Shown piece after piece: positions 11,444 through 22,886 of a stretch of 64,000 bases of DNA. The notes under the pieces were generated by a model. It did not search any database, was not told the DNA's origin, and saw only the letters and a list, made by a program, of their open reading frames with translations. Origin of the DNA: Heliocidaris erythrogramma (Eukaryota > Echinodermata > Echinoidea > Camarodonta > Echinometridae); NCBI GenBank assembly GCA_025617745.1, contig CM046854.1, positions 60,903,606 through 60,967,605 of the forward strand, read 5' to 3'. A program made the translations under genes and the position numbers. Position 1 is the stretch's first letter. The number at the start of each line of letters is the position of its first letter.

Positions 11444-11719
11444 CAGGGGCGGATCCAGGATTTTGTATAAGGGGGGGGGGGGGCACAAATGCAGGTTTGT
11501 CAACTTTTGGAAAAGGGAGACCCGTATATTTTTCGTTTCGCCAGCTGGGTGCAGTTTCCTCCCATAATTCTCGGACCAGCAAAAAAAGGTTATCATTCTA
11601 AAAAAAAGGGGGTCACAATCGAAAAAAGGGTGGATTCTTTATGCTCAAAATGCATACTTTTCTTCCAAGGGGGGGGGGAAGGGCCGGATGTGCCCCCCCC
11701 CCCCCCAGATCCGCCACTG
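11444..11719. mobile_element. hAT-type MITE with perfect 8-bp target duplication
   Basis: The ends are CAGGGGCGGATCCAGG and, inverted, CAGTGGCGGATCTGGG. The flanking direct repeat CATGTAAC is perfect (11436-11443 and 11720-11727). An 8-bp duplication with CAG..CTG ends is the hallmark of hAT elements. The 276-bp interior holds poly-G and poly-C tracts near the two ends and no ORF. Confidence 0.9.
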
Positions 11720-11727
11720 CATGTAAC

Positions 11728-12890
11728 TGTCTCACACTGACGATTTAGCAAGCGTATGCTGTCGTATAAAAGAATGGCGAATACGCTGGCGTACGTCGAA
11801 TAAGTTATGGGCATATACAAATTGAATAGTATTGACGAAACGGTAGCACGCGCGGATTGCCTTATTTGCATATAAGCTGCAGTGTCATCATTCAGGCTAA
11901 GCGTATTTAGGCTCCGCCCCAAGGGACAATTCATCTCTCCCGAACCCTCCGATATTTATTTTTGTCTCACGTATCCCGAAAATATCCAGCTTTGATTGGA
12001 CCTTACCTCATGAATATGATAATTATTCAAAAGAATTGATCGACTACAACCTTATTCCACTGTGTGTAATGTTAATGTAACGACGTCACCCGCACGAAGT
12101 GAGAATTTCTTGTGAAATGTTTGCCAGTGAGTACAACATAATTACGCTTATTAAAATTTCGTAATAGAATAACATTCATACGAATTTTTACCAATGTGAG
12201 GGATTTCCGGGAATTTCTGTACATATTTAAAGGATTTGAAAGTACTGTATGTGATAAATATGCGGGCAATCTTTTATTGAACTTTCATGTTCTTTCGTTG
12301 TGAGCTTATGTTTCAGCTCGATTGCCATAGTACCACCCTGCCACTCTTGACAGCTTACCCGGAGTTTCGGGCGGGTCTGTGTTATACAATTCGATTATTA
12401 ACCGAGAATTTTCACTGGTTAAAGAATTTCATCCCAATCAATGACAGGTGATCCAAACTAACTGTAATTGTTGGAACAAATGATATCAAAACTTGATTGG
12501 AAAAATATCTAGTCTGACTCAAATGCAACATTAACATATTAAGACCAGCGTGGGGGATGTGTCATCAAGCCTTATCTTAAAATAATAATAATATTCCGCT
12601 TAAATATAGATAGGAGGTTTAATTCAGTTAGCATCAGGGTTTAAACTGGGGCAAGAACTTGAATATCATTGCGGAGTGAAATCAAAATCTAACTTTAGAA
12701 TGGAAAAAAGTGTATTGTAACACGTGTATTTAGTAAGCAGTCAAGAGGCAATTATTGTAATATAGAAATGTTATCATTACATGTTTTAAGTTGAAAATAA
12801 ATGTGTAAGTATATACATGTACCCTACAATGTACAACAGATTGCATTTGTTTGTAGTTCTCCAATTAAAGGTCGCTCAATCATATGTAGT
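11728..12890. other. No gene seen
   Basis: Short ORFs only, none with recognisable domains. The first bases may still be weakly homologous to 60925-60960, the end of the segmental duplication. Confidence 0.5.
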
Positions 12891-12899
12891 GGAATGTTG

Positions 12900-13178
12900 A
12901 ATGAAGCGAGAGAGAGAGAAAGAATGATACAGTGGGAAACAGTGGTGGGAAAATGAGTGAGAGAGAGGCAGAGGGGAGAATGAGAGAGAAAGAGAGAAAC
13001 ACTGGAAATATGAGAGAGTGAAAAATAGCCAGTGGAAAAATGAGAGAGAGACTCATAGACAGTGGGGAAATGATAGAGAGGGATATAGACAGTGGGAAAT
13101 TGAGAACAAGAGAGAAAAAAATAGACACGCAGGGGGATACATAGAAATTATAAAGAATAGCGGGGGGGGGGGGGGGGT
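12900..13178 (+). repeat. Purine-rich minisatellite and poly-G tract
   Basis: Diverged units of about 40-60 bp built on gagagagag, with gacagtgg.gaaatgaga recurring, followed by a poly-G run at about 13161-13178. The plus strand is almost pyrimidine-free. The long minus ORF here (12880-13221) is a low-complexity shadow. Confidence 0.8.
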
Positions 13179-13633
13179 TAGCTGCTAGTGATGATAAGAT
13201 TTGTAGGGCTTCCACATGCATGTTTAGGTTTCTGATATTTTTTTCCCTGGTAGGTTAAGTCGTTATGCATTGAAGGAATTTATAAAAATCTTAGAACATG
13301 CACTGAAAGTGTATATCTTATGGAACTCGTGCATATTTTAAACGTTTTACGGTGCACGGTGGAAGCGTATACCGTACGTGAAATTTATGCCTATGTAATT
13401 TCGCTGACCCGAAAAAGTTCGAAATGACTGGGAACTTCGAAGCTTTACCTTGGGCATGCCAAAGGAAGTTACGAATTGTAAAAAAACATTTAAATAATAC
13501 GACCAAAATACCACAAACAACCCCCTCATGACAATCTGGGAACAATTTAACCACGTTTAAAGAAAAAACCCAGCTCGATTGAGTGTTAAATCACAGAGAA
13601 AAAACGGACAGACAGACACACAGCCAAATTATA
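13179..13633. other. No gene seen
   Basis: AT-rich sequence. Two overlapping minus ORFs of 60-78 codons show no known motif. Confidence 0.45.
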
Positions 13634-13921
13634 GTAAGGATATTATTACCCCGGTCATCGGATTCTGGCTTGCCCGCACACAATGTATGCACATTCTCCA
13701 CTCCTTGGGGAGTATTCCAGCAATGGACTGTGGCGCCCACATTGCTAAGCAAACGACATTAACTTTCGCATCCTACCGGGTACCCATTTAACACCTGGGT
13801 GGAGAGTGGCAAATGTAGATTAACGTCTTGCCAAAGGACGCTAGTGCTGCGGTGGGATTCGAAGCCCGGACCTCGTGGTTCACAGCCCGGGACTTATCCA
13901 CTGATCCACATCACCTCTAAA
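13634..13921 (-). mobile_element. tRNA-derived SINE, copy 1
   Basis: On the minus strand the head reads gaggtgatgtggatcagtgg (A-box-like) and gggcttcgaatccc (B box, 13854-13867). The body follows: tcctttggcaagacgtta, the tttgccactctccaccca block and gggtacccggtagga. The second copy at 36388-36683 shares the same body block (ctttggcaagac.tt..tctacatt.gccactctccaccc). RNA polymerase III promoter boxes plus a shared body identify a tRNA-SINE family. I did not find a clear target duplication. Confidence 0.75.
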
Positions 13922-14233
13922 ATCGATCCGATCGAAGCCATGTTTCATCAAAAAATTAAAATCGTTTTATCCCCCCCCCCCCCCACAAAAAAAAATCGAT
14001 TTAAATTTAGGAACAGATCCTGATTAATTATAAGAGGTCATAAGATCGATTTCATCGTATTATTGGTTGCTATGTTCAGCAGAATTTAAAAAATAAACCT
14101 GTTGAATTTATTTATTGTCATGCACACCTGAACAGGCATTAAAATCGTTTTACGGTCTAACATTTGTATAAAGCATATATTAATACATCAACATATCGTG
14201 AACTAACATTTACAGATAACTTAAGAGCTTAAA
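13922..14233. other. No gene seen; includes a poly-C tract
   Basis: A short poly-C run at about 13971-13984 abuts an A-run. No coding signal. Confidence 0.5.
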
Positions 14234-14237
14234 TTAA

Positions 14238-14530
14238 AGGGATACGCTACCGGGCGGCTGTGGGGAAAGTCAGGATTGCGTAAGCCCCATTCACTCGTAC
14301 ACAAAGTTTGTGCGTCGAACGCGTCCGTTGGACTAAGTGGGATTACATTTCGACTGCACGAAGCCGACCGAATCTCGCACGAGAGCTCGAGCTCAGGCGG
14401 AGCGTACATGTTTGTGCGGCGACTAGTCTATCCGAGGTTTGCGCCCCGCGGGGCAACGGCATGATCAGGTAACGATCACGGTGCCCTCTCGTGGCATTAA
14501 AACGTCCACAATCTGCGGTTGAGTATCCCT
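14238..14530. mobile_element. MITE with TTAA target duplication
   Basis: The inverted ends AGGGATACGCTACCG and AGGGATACTCAACCG match at 13 of 15 positions. They are flanked by TTAA on both sides (14234-14237 and 14531-14534). TTAA duplications are typical of piggyBac and Kolobok families. The 293-bp interior is notably GC-rich compared with its surroundings and has no convincing ORF. Confidence 0.8.
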
Positions 14531-14534
14531 TTAA

Positions 14535-15005
14535 GAGAGAACATTCATGCTGATCGAGAACCAGAGGGCGTTTGCCATATTCTAACACAGAGTCAGCTCC
14601 CCTCTGACTCCCAACAGACAATAAATGAATAACACGATAAAAACTACTTTCGAAAAATTAACTCAAGGGCAACTTCAAAGGCCTATTGTACTACCCATAG
14701 AAATCAGGTTCGGATTATGTAATACGCCATTGTAATGTTCGCACATTTCTAAAGGTGATAGACAGGGCTTTTGAAATTGCCTTCAGTTGATTTTTCGAAA
14801 GCAGTTTTTATCGTGTTGAATATAAAGTATTTCATAATAATGTACATGACCACAAGCAAGGACATACAAATAGAACAAAAACTCGGTCTAAGATTACAAG
14901 AACAAAATCAGAGAATGAAAATTGCTTGGATATTTAGCGCAGGTCACATTTTGTTTTTAATGCAGTTTCGTTAAAATAACGTGGAGAAGGTTTACGGTTC
15001 ACCAT
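14535..15005. other. No gene seen
   Basis: A 67-codon plus ORF at 14771 has no recognisable motif. Confidence 0.45.
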
Positions 15006-15139
15006 TAGTCCAGTAGACGGTGCCATATACCATGTACATGACCTGGAAAAGTTGTTAAGTACAAGGTTTTTCTGTTGATTTGTGTTCTAGATGGGTATTG
15101 AAGTAAATTCAGCTTGGTTGCCACCTTGGCAACCTTGAG

Positions 15140-15880
15140 CAATTTTTTTAATTAGCCTAATTAGCATAATCATCTAATTAGCATATGTGCAATAAGTAAT
15201 ATGTTGCTAATCTTAATCCAGAAAGGCTGAAAACATGAATAATACAACTTTTCTAGGGGTTTTTATGACGAGGAATTCATTTATGACATCAATTTTTATT
15301 TTTAAGTAATGCAATTGACATAAATAGCATAAATTAGCATAATGAGCTAATTAGCATATTATGTGCAATATATGGAATTCTTTGTTATTGTTTATCCAGA
15401 AAGCCTGAAAACATAAATAATACAACTTTTCTAGGGTTTTCTGTGACGAGGAATTCATTTATGACACTAGTTTTTAATTTCAAGTAACGCAATTGATGTA
15501 ATTAGCATAATAAGCATAATGAGCTAATTAGCATATGTACAATATATGGAACTCTTTGCCATTGTTTATCCAGAAGGCCTGAAAACATAAATAATACAAC
15601 TTTTCTAAGGTTTTCTATGACGAGGAAATCATTTATGACACCAGTTTTTAATTTCAAGTAACGCAATTTTATTGACGTAATTAGCATAATAAGCATAATG
15701 AGCTAATTAGCATAATTATGTGCAATATATGGATTTCTTTGTCATTGTTTATCCAGAAGTCGAAAACATGAATAATACAACTTTTCTAGGTTTCTCTATG
15801 ATGAGGAATTCATTTATAACACCATTTTTTTCATGTCTAAGTAATGCAATTGACGTAATTAGCATAATTAGCATATATGC
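15140..15880 (+). repeat. Left arm tandem array, about 4 units of 174-181 bp
   Basis: The landmark ga.gaggaattcattta recurs at 15268, 15445, 15619 and 15800. Each unit contains aatacaacttttctagg, attagcataat(g/t)agctaattagca and a gtttatccagaa..tgaaaacat block. Confidence 0.85.
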
Positions 15881-15939
15881 AACAATAATAATATGATAAT
15901 AATAAAAATAATTCATAAAGTACAGAAATTATGTACATA

Positions 15940-16959
15940 CTGGGCTTTTCAAAAAAAGGAAACCCAACTTTGCAAAATTCCTGTAAATGAACTATATGTT
16001 TACCAACAATGGAATCCATACCATATGAAAGAGTAATTCATATTTCCAATGGTAAGTTGTTGAGGTTTCCATGGTCATGCATCATTGAACACCATTGTCT
16101 TCAACATTTTGTGCAAAAATCTAGTTGGTTCAATTTCTTGTAAAACACAATAGGCATGATGTTAAGGAGATGCCTTTTGTGAAATGGCCTGGTTGCTCCA
16201 ATCCCCATTATGCATATTTTTCTTTTTCAAATTTGTGTTAATGAGATGTTATTCACCCGTGATTCAGGATTTTTGCTTTATAAAACCCTTTTTAGATAGA
16301 AATCATTTTGCAAAGAAGACAGTCTCGGTGAATTTTAAAAAGGGTGCATGCCAAAAAACCAGTGCAAACCAAAAGGATTGCAATATCACTAAGAATTGCA
16401 AATCAAAAACAAAGAGTATAAATAAGGAAAATCAAAAACTCATGCGTGTGGTTGAATATTTCACTTTGCTGATTTTCAAAAAATTCAACTTTAGTTGAAA
16501 ATTGACGGAGACTCCTGCAGCACTCAAGACAAACGAAAATGTTTTCTGTGTTCTCGGAAGATCTCACTTCCTCTTGGTCATAAGGTTATGACTAACAACT
16601 CGTTCCGTGCTTTGCGAAGTTCATAAGACCCTTTGTTAAGGCATAAAATTAATCTTTACGAGATTTGCTTACTAACGGATGGCCATAAACAGATAAAGAG
16701 CTACCATTAAGCTAGTTGACAAAGCCATTCAACCCAAACCATGCCTATTGCGTTTTACAAGAAAATGAACCAACTGGAATTTTGCACAGAATTTTGAAGA
16801 CAATGGTGTTTACTGATGCTTGACTGTGGAAACCTAAACAAGCTACCATTGGAAAGCAAATTAATTACTCTTTCATATGATATGAAATTAAACTCCGGTA
16901 AATATTTAGTCCACTCGTATAATTTTCAAAGTTGGTTTTCCTTTTTTTTTAACGCCCAG
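15940..16959. mobile_element. Long-TIR element, inserted copy with TA duplication
   Basis: Ends are CTGGGC and GCCCAG with TA on both sides (15938-15939 and 16960-16961). The inverted arms are about 270 bp (aaaggaaacccaactttg; catatgaaagagtaatt; gtggtt/aaccaactgg blocks). It is homologous throughout to the elements in the 5' tandem repeats but inserted independently, which confirms the family as mobile. It lacks the gttcacacg insertion seen in those copies. No ORF of note. Confidence 0.8.
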
Positions 16960-17044
16960 TATATTCTACTGTGCTGCAAGAGCTCCTGATGTACTTATAA
17001 CTAAGAGGAGTAATTAAATGAAAAGATATGTTTTTAATTTTTAT

Positions 17045-18150
17045 CTGAAAGTATTTACAGTTGGGGATTTCCTGATTTCTAATGGTAAGTTGTTCCACAA
17101 TTTGGGGGCTGTGCAGACAAATGCTTGATCTCCTAAGGTTATTTTTGTTTTATATGATGGGGTTGGCAGTATTAAAGTATCTCGAGAACTGTGCAGGGTG
17201 AGGGTATGTTTGCAAGCTTTGAGTTGTAGCAGATCTACATATATTTAGGGGCTTGACCAATTAGAGCTTTATAGACAATCAACATGACAGATATTCTTTG
17301 TCACACTGGTAGCCAGTGCAGATCTCTCAAAACAGGGGTGATCCTTGAGAATTTTGGGGTATCCACAAATTAGTCTTGCACAAAGGTTTTGGACCCGCTG
17401 CAGTCGTCCTATTTGAGAGTCAGGGAGTCCATACAATAACCCATTACAATGATCTAACTTACCAGTGACGCATGCATGAGCAGTTGTTTTCATACTTCTA
17501 ATATGTCTGATATTATATAAAATGCAATATGATGATATACATACATTGGTAATGTGTGCTTCCATATTCAAATGACTGTCAAAATGCACTACCAGATTTC
17601 TAGCATTCATGGATGGTTTTATGACCGAACTTCCAACAAATATCCAATCGAAATTAAGTTTGGATACCCGTTTAGATGTGCCAACGAGCAACAAGTCAGT
17701 TTTACTGTCATTTAGCATGAGTTTGTTTTGCAGCATCCATTCACGTATATAACTGACACATGCTTCTATGAGCGAGACGCTTTGCTCTTAAGCATATACA
17801 TAGGGTGTAAATGACAAGTAAATCTGTATGTCATCGGCGTAGCAGTGGCATTATATTCCAGGAAACCTATTGTGGACCTTGGTAAAGAGATTACCTGTGT
17901 ACAGAGTAAATAACAGAGGGCCCAACCGAGAACCTTGTGGGACCCCGAAGGGCTCTAGAAAAGAATCAGAGACAGCATCATCAATCTTGATCTTTTGATG
18001 TCTATCAAATATGACTCAATCCATCTGAGAGCATCATCAATGTCAAAGCAGATCTTCAGCGTTTCCAATAAAAAAGCAAGACTGATATAAGGTATCAAAT
18101 GCGCTATATAGGAGCAACATGTAGACTTATTTGTCATTGTTTATCTAGAA
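17045..18150 (-). pseudogene. CR1/L2-like LINE reverse transcriptase remnant
   Basis: Reading on the minus strand in shifting frames: FGVPQGSRLGPLLFTLY (RT motif B region), CHCYADDIQIYL (YADD catalytic box), REWMLQNKLMLNDSKTDLLL, GKLDHCNGLLYGLPDSQIGR, LQRVQNLCARLI, then near the end TAPKLWNKLPLEIRKSP. This is the normal order for the C-terminal half of CR1/L2-type LINE RT proteins. Stops and frameshifts (for example before the YADD region) make it non-functional. The 5' part, with the endonuclease and RT fingers, is absent. It lies inside the giant foldback. Confidence 0.85.
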
Positions 18151-18964
18151 AGCCTGAAAACACCTTTTAAAGACAACAAATTAGTTAGTGAAAAGATATT
18201 CCATGCAGATGTAGTATAAGTAGCCCAATTAACATAATAAGTAAATTCACAGATTTGCATTTATTGATAAAGTTAATCCAGAAAATTCTGGGATGACAGA
18301 TTTAATGTGTATACATTTTTATTATGACCAACCATGATGACACGAATAATAATTACCCTTATTAGCATAATGAGCATATTAATCAGGCAATTGCCTAGTG
18401 GCCTCTTGAATTTCTCTCTGACAGGACAGAATACATAGGTATTCATTTGTAATTTCCCACTGTACCAGTGATAAGAAAATGAACAGACATGACAGAGACC
18501 AGTAAGTTATTAAATATATAAAGAAAATGTTTGGGTCGACTGAAAGATGGTAATGATGGTAAATTATATTTAGAGTTTTGTTCTTTTCGTTCTTTTTCTT
18601 CTTTGAGTTTTTAGGTGTTTGGGACAGAATTAAGAGAATTTGTTGTATACATGTATTGTCTGGGCATAGTACATGGCAGTCTAAAGGTATAGTGCTTCTA
18701 CTCATATGCGTAGGGAATGAATTTACAAAGTTACAATCCTTTACCACATTGAACATGGTTGCCCTCTGAGGTAAATATTGGTCATTATAAAAATGTAAAC
18801 ACATTAACTCTGTCATCCCAGAATTTTCTGGATTAACTATATCAATAAATGCAAATATGAAAATTCATTTATTACAACCTGTATGTTAATTAGGCTAATT
18901 ATACTACATTTACATGGAACATCTTCTCATAAACTGTTTTAAAATGTTGCATTGCACTATTTTT

Positions 18965-19800
18965 AGGCTTTCTAGATAATGACAAAGAAGTTTACATATT
19001 GCACATATGCTAATAATGCCATTTACGACAATTGCATTACTTAATAATAAAAACTGGTGTCGTCCATATATTTTGCACATATGCTAATTAGCTCATTATG
19101 CTAATTATGCTATTTACGACAATTGCATTGCTTAAGAATAAAAAATGGCGTCATAAATGAATTCATCGTCATAGAAAACCCTAGAAAAGTTGTATTATTT
19201 TTGTTTTCAGGCTTCCTGGATAAACAATGACAAAGAAGTCCATATATTGCACATATGCTAATTAGCTCATTATGCTAATTATGCTATTCACAACAATTAC
19301 ATTACTTAAAAATGAAAAATGGCATCTTTAATGAATTCCTCGTCATAGAAAACCCTAGAAAAGTTGAATTATTTATGTTTTCTGGATAAACAATGGCAAA
19401 GAAGTCCATATATTGTACATATGCTAATTAGCTAATTATGCTAATTATGCTATTTATGACAATTGCATTACTTAAAAATAAAAACTGGTGTCATAAATGA
19501 ATTCCTCGTCATAGAAAACCCTAGAAAAGTTGTATTATTTTTGTTTTCAGGCTTCCTGGATAAACAATGACAAAAAAGTCCATATATTGCACATATGCTA
19601 ATTAGTTCATTATGCTAATTATGCTATTCACGACAATTACATTACTTAAAAATAAAAACCGATGTCATAAATGAATCCCTCGTCATAGAAACCCCTAGAA
19701 AAGTTGTATTATTTATATTTTCAGGCTTTCTGGGTTAAGATTAGCAACATATTATATATTGCATATATGCTAATTAGATGATTATGCTAATTAGGCTAAT
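18965..19800 (-). repeat. Right arm tandem array of the giant foldback
   Basis: Inverted complement of the left array. The landmark cgtcatagaaa(a/c)ccctagaaaagttg recurs at 19167, 19341, 19507 and 19681, so periods are 166-174 bp. Confidence 0.85.
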
Positions 19801-19932
19801 AAAAAAAATTGCTCAGGGTTGCCAAGGTGGCAACCAAGCTGAATTTACTTCAATACCCATCTAGAATACGAATCAACAAAAAAACCTTGTACTTAACAAC
19901 TTTTCCAGGTCTCAAAAACTTCTACTGGACTA

Positions 19933-20430
19933 CATGTGTGTTGGTAGGAGGAAAGGGAAAACGAAATTAGAGATGGATAGACGAGAAAGGATGACAAGAG
20001 AGAAAAGAAGAAATAATCTTTCGTGACAATGAGTGAAGTCCTGAAAAGGACTGTAGACCAGATGAGATGAGATGAGAAGACTTGGTTGATGATCGATGGA
20101 TGAGCAGCGATGGATTGAGTAGCGAGGGTTTGAGTAGATGAGGCTTGAGTAGGATTAATCTATTCGTTAAAATAGATTAAAAATATGACTAAAAATATGA
20201 CATTCCTTAGATTATTATTATTATTTTTTTTTTTTAAGTTCTCGTTTACCCGTTATAATTGCACTGTTTGAATGATCTAATAAGTGATACTGATTTAAAT
20301 GTTACATTAAATGTCGCATCTCCTGATCTGCCTAATTGCTTTGTAATAAACAATCATTATTGCACCTGTATTAGTACTTTGTGTATGAAACACTGAACTA
20401 TAATCTAAACATATTATATGAAAACCGCAT
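19933..20430. other. No gene seen
   Basis: Simple-sequence patches (gatgagatgagatgag near 20065; att run near 20213) and otherwise AT-rich DNA. Confidence 0.5.
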
Positions 20431-21210
20431 AATGACAACTATGGGGTGGAAGACAAAGAGAAAGAGAGACAAGATTAGAGAGATGAGGAGAAAGAAAGAA
20501 AGAGAAAGAAATGAAAAATAAGATAATGCTTTATTACAATGTACTGTCATATTGTTAAAACAGTTACCTGAAAAACACTTGCTGTTTCAATAAAAATACA
20601 CAGTAATGAGAAATTATCGATAAATCCTTAAAGGGAATCTTGAGTTCTGGGAAAGGTGAACAATAATTTGTGAGCTTTCTGATTCCTTTTGTCATTTTAG
20701 AAGAACATCATAGTAAAAATATCCCCGAGAAAGGATTGCTCTTCAAATGCTGTTATATTCGAAATATGACTAGAAATAACTTTCTTGCCACTTGTGTGTG
20801 TAGTCCCATATACCCATTTCTGTGTACAGTACATGTGCTTTTCAGCGAGATTGGGTCAATTTCTGATCTATTTTGATGATTCCAAAAATACACAGTCTAA
20901 AACAAGTCTTATGTAGACATGGTCAACCTTTCCCAATTGTTTTGAGACAGTTTCTTTCACAATATAATTGCATGACCAGAACTCAACTTTATCTTTAACT
21001 CAACCTAACCCAAACCTACAGTCACCCCTTGTTCTGCGAAGACAAAGAGAGAGACAAGAAGAGAGAGAAAGAGAAAAGAAGAGAAAGTAAAAAGATATAC
21101 TCGCGGTGATGAAACTACACTAGGGTATTTCATCCTTTCCTCTATAATTTGTAAGATGAAGTGAAATGTTTTTTCATCTTCCTTGAGAAGCACGTTGCAC
21201 AGCTTAGGTC
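20431..21210. other. No gene; purine-rich tracts
   Basis: gaaagagagac-type tracts lie at about 20452-20520 and 21040-21090. A 68-codon plus ORF between them has no recognisable domain. Confidence 0.5.
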
Positions 21211-21219
21211 CCGAGTACC

Positions 21220-21920
21220 AGATGTTATAGAACTATCAATGTACACACCTAGAAATTTTGGGTTTCAACTCTAGGTACGTTGTCGATATATATGGAAATG
21301 CTGTCTAAATCAATGTTTTTATTGTTATGAAAGATCATATAGTTACACTTTTTTAATTGACAGTTCGTTAGATTTAAATTCGCATACAATGGTTAGCAGT
21401 TGATTAATATTATTGCACAGTGTGGTAAGATTAGATATGCTACATATAATATTCGTGTCGTCGGCATAAAGAACAAAAGTTCATATTGCCGTTGATTTGA
21501 AGTCGTTACATAAAGAAAAAGTAATGGATCAAGCAACGACCCTTGCGGTACACCACATTTGATATTACTCATGTTTGAGACGACCGAGTCAAATTTAGTG
21601 CACTGGATGCGATTAATAAGATATCTGACAAAGATATCTGACAAACCAATCGTGTGCTATGCCAAGGATTCCATACACATTTAGGTTTTTTAATAGAATG
21701 GAGTGATTAATGATATCAAAAGCTTCGATAAGTCTTTAAAAATTCCAATTGAATATTGATTTATTTGAAAGGAGTCAATTATTATCGTTCTTAAATAAAT
21801 TATATAATTCCTAAATTCCTAAGTCCTGGTGTATACAATGCGTTCGATAATTTGTTAGTTTAGATAATGTCATAGCTGAGAGTTTTTGGCGGAATCCATA
21901 TTTATTTATTTTCTTTTTTA
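21220..21920 (-). pseudogene. LINE reverse transcriptase remnant
   Basis: Minus-strand pieces in RT order: NKYGFRQKLSAMTLSKLTN (matches the YGFRxxxST..AL region), IGIFKDLSK (motif A region, degraded), RYLINRIQCTKFDSVVSN and CGVPQGSLLDPLLFLYV (motif B region), followed by a broken segment ending near LNLTNCQLKKCNYMIF. Multiple stops and frameshifts make it inactive. It is CR1/jockey-like by motif spacing. No 3' tail was identified. Confidence 0.75.
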
Positions 21921-22299
21921 ATGTCGTGTTCAACCAAAAAAAATCATAAGTCCTGGGCCCTTTCTTATAAAGAGTTGCAGTTGATTCGGAGAGGGTCGCA
22001 CATAATACACAACCATATGAACAAATCCCGACTCTCGGCAAAACTTGTCTAGCTACACCTTAAGCATTCAACGGCTTTTACTGAACAGTCGGGTCGCGGC
22101 GTGGTGCGGCGCGGCTCGCTGGGTAGAAATTTTCTAACATTTTAAAGGAATTGTATTTATGGTATCTTTTTTTTCTGAGCAGCAAAACAAAAGACAAAAA
22201 AGGATTTTTTTTTTCCCCCGAAATTTTCAGGAAATTTATGGATGATATTTTTTTTTTTCTGAGCAACAACAAAGAAAAAAAAACTTTTTTTAAAAAACA

Positions 22300-22610
22300 T
22301 GTTAATATTTGTCTTTTTCTTCCATCTTCATATCTTTCTTTCTATCCTTATGTTATTCTTTATCTTTATCCTTCTATCTTTTTCCTCTTCCTGTCTTTCC
22401 TTATGTTATTCTTTGTTTTCATCTTTATGTTGTGCTTTGTTTTTATCCTTCTATCTTCATTTTTTTCTATCTTTCCTTAAAAGTTATTCTTTGTTTTTTC
22501 ATTATCATTCCATCTTTCTATCTTTCTTATATTATTCTTTGTTTTTCTTTCTATCTTCCTCTCTTTCTTTCTTTCGTTATGTCATCCTCGTATATTTAAT
22601 ACATTTGTCG
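22300..22610 (+). repeat. Pyrimidine-rich degenerate microsatellite
   Basis: tctttctatctttc-type sequence lacking purine runs. The overlapping plus ORFs rich in F, S, L and Y are low-complexity shadows. Confidence 0.8.
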
Positions 22611-22624
22611 TTGTTTTTTTATAT

Positions 22625-22849
22625 TTGGGTTGTAGATTCCCCGTAAATTACCCCTCGGCTCCCCCCAAAATAAATATCGATTCGATAAAAAACATTCTTC
22701 GTTGTATATTTCAATTAATTTGTTTTTATTTGGGTATTATGTTCTCATTAAGTTAATCCCCAAATAATTTCCGATCTTTTAAACAAATTCTGTATTGTAT
22801 ACTTCATTCATTTGCTTTTTTGTTGCTTTTTTGCTTCTATGCTTTTTTG

Positions 22850-22886
<37 letters not shown>

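Larger units (their letters stand above)
15006..19932. mobile_element. Giant (4.9-kb) foldback element with tandem-repeat arms
   Basis: Inverted ends are TAGTCCAGTAGA, then gacctggaaaagttgttaag, aaggtttttctgttgatt and a GGTTGCCACCTTGGCAACC palindrome. The same order appears inverted at 19826-19932. Both arms continue inward as tandem units of about 166-181 bp (left about 15140-15880, right about 18965-19800). A further inverted pair (about 18230-18310 and 18800-18870, including agaaaattctgggatgacag) gives a symmetry centre near 18550. TA, or possibly CAT, flanks the ends. The left half is interrupted by the element at 15940-16959 and the LINE remnant at 17045-18150. No transposase was found. 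Confidence 0.75.

Noticed and set aside
12900..13178. Spaced repeats as a CRISPR array
   Set aside because: Eukaryotic purine-rich minisatellite with variable, related spacers and no cas genes. The other tandem arrays in the window are likewise satellite-type.
12880..13221. 113-codon minus ORF rich in S, L, F and P
   Set aside because: Translation of a purine-rich minisatellite; low complexity.
18379..18816. 145-codon minus ORF in the giant foldback centre
   Set aside because: No recognisable domain. It lies between the inverted core repeats and includes a lysine-rich simple stretch. It could be a captured fragment, but there is no support.
22151..22646. Overlapping hydrophobic plus ORFs resembling membrane proteins
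   Set aside because: Pyrimidine-rich simple repeat gives F/L/S/Y in every frame; not coding.
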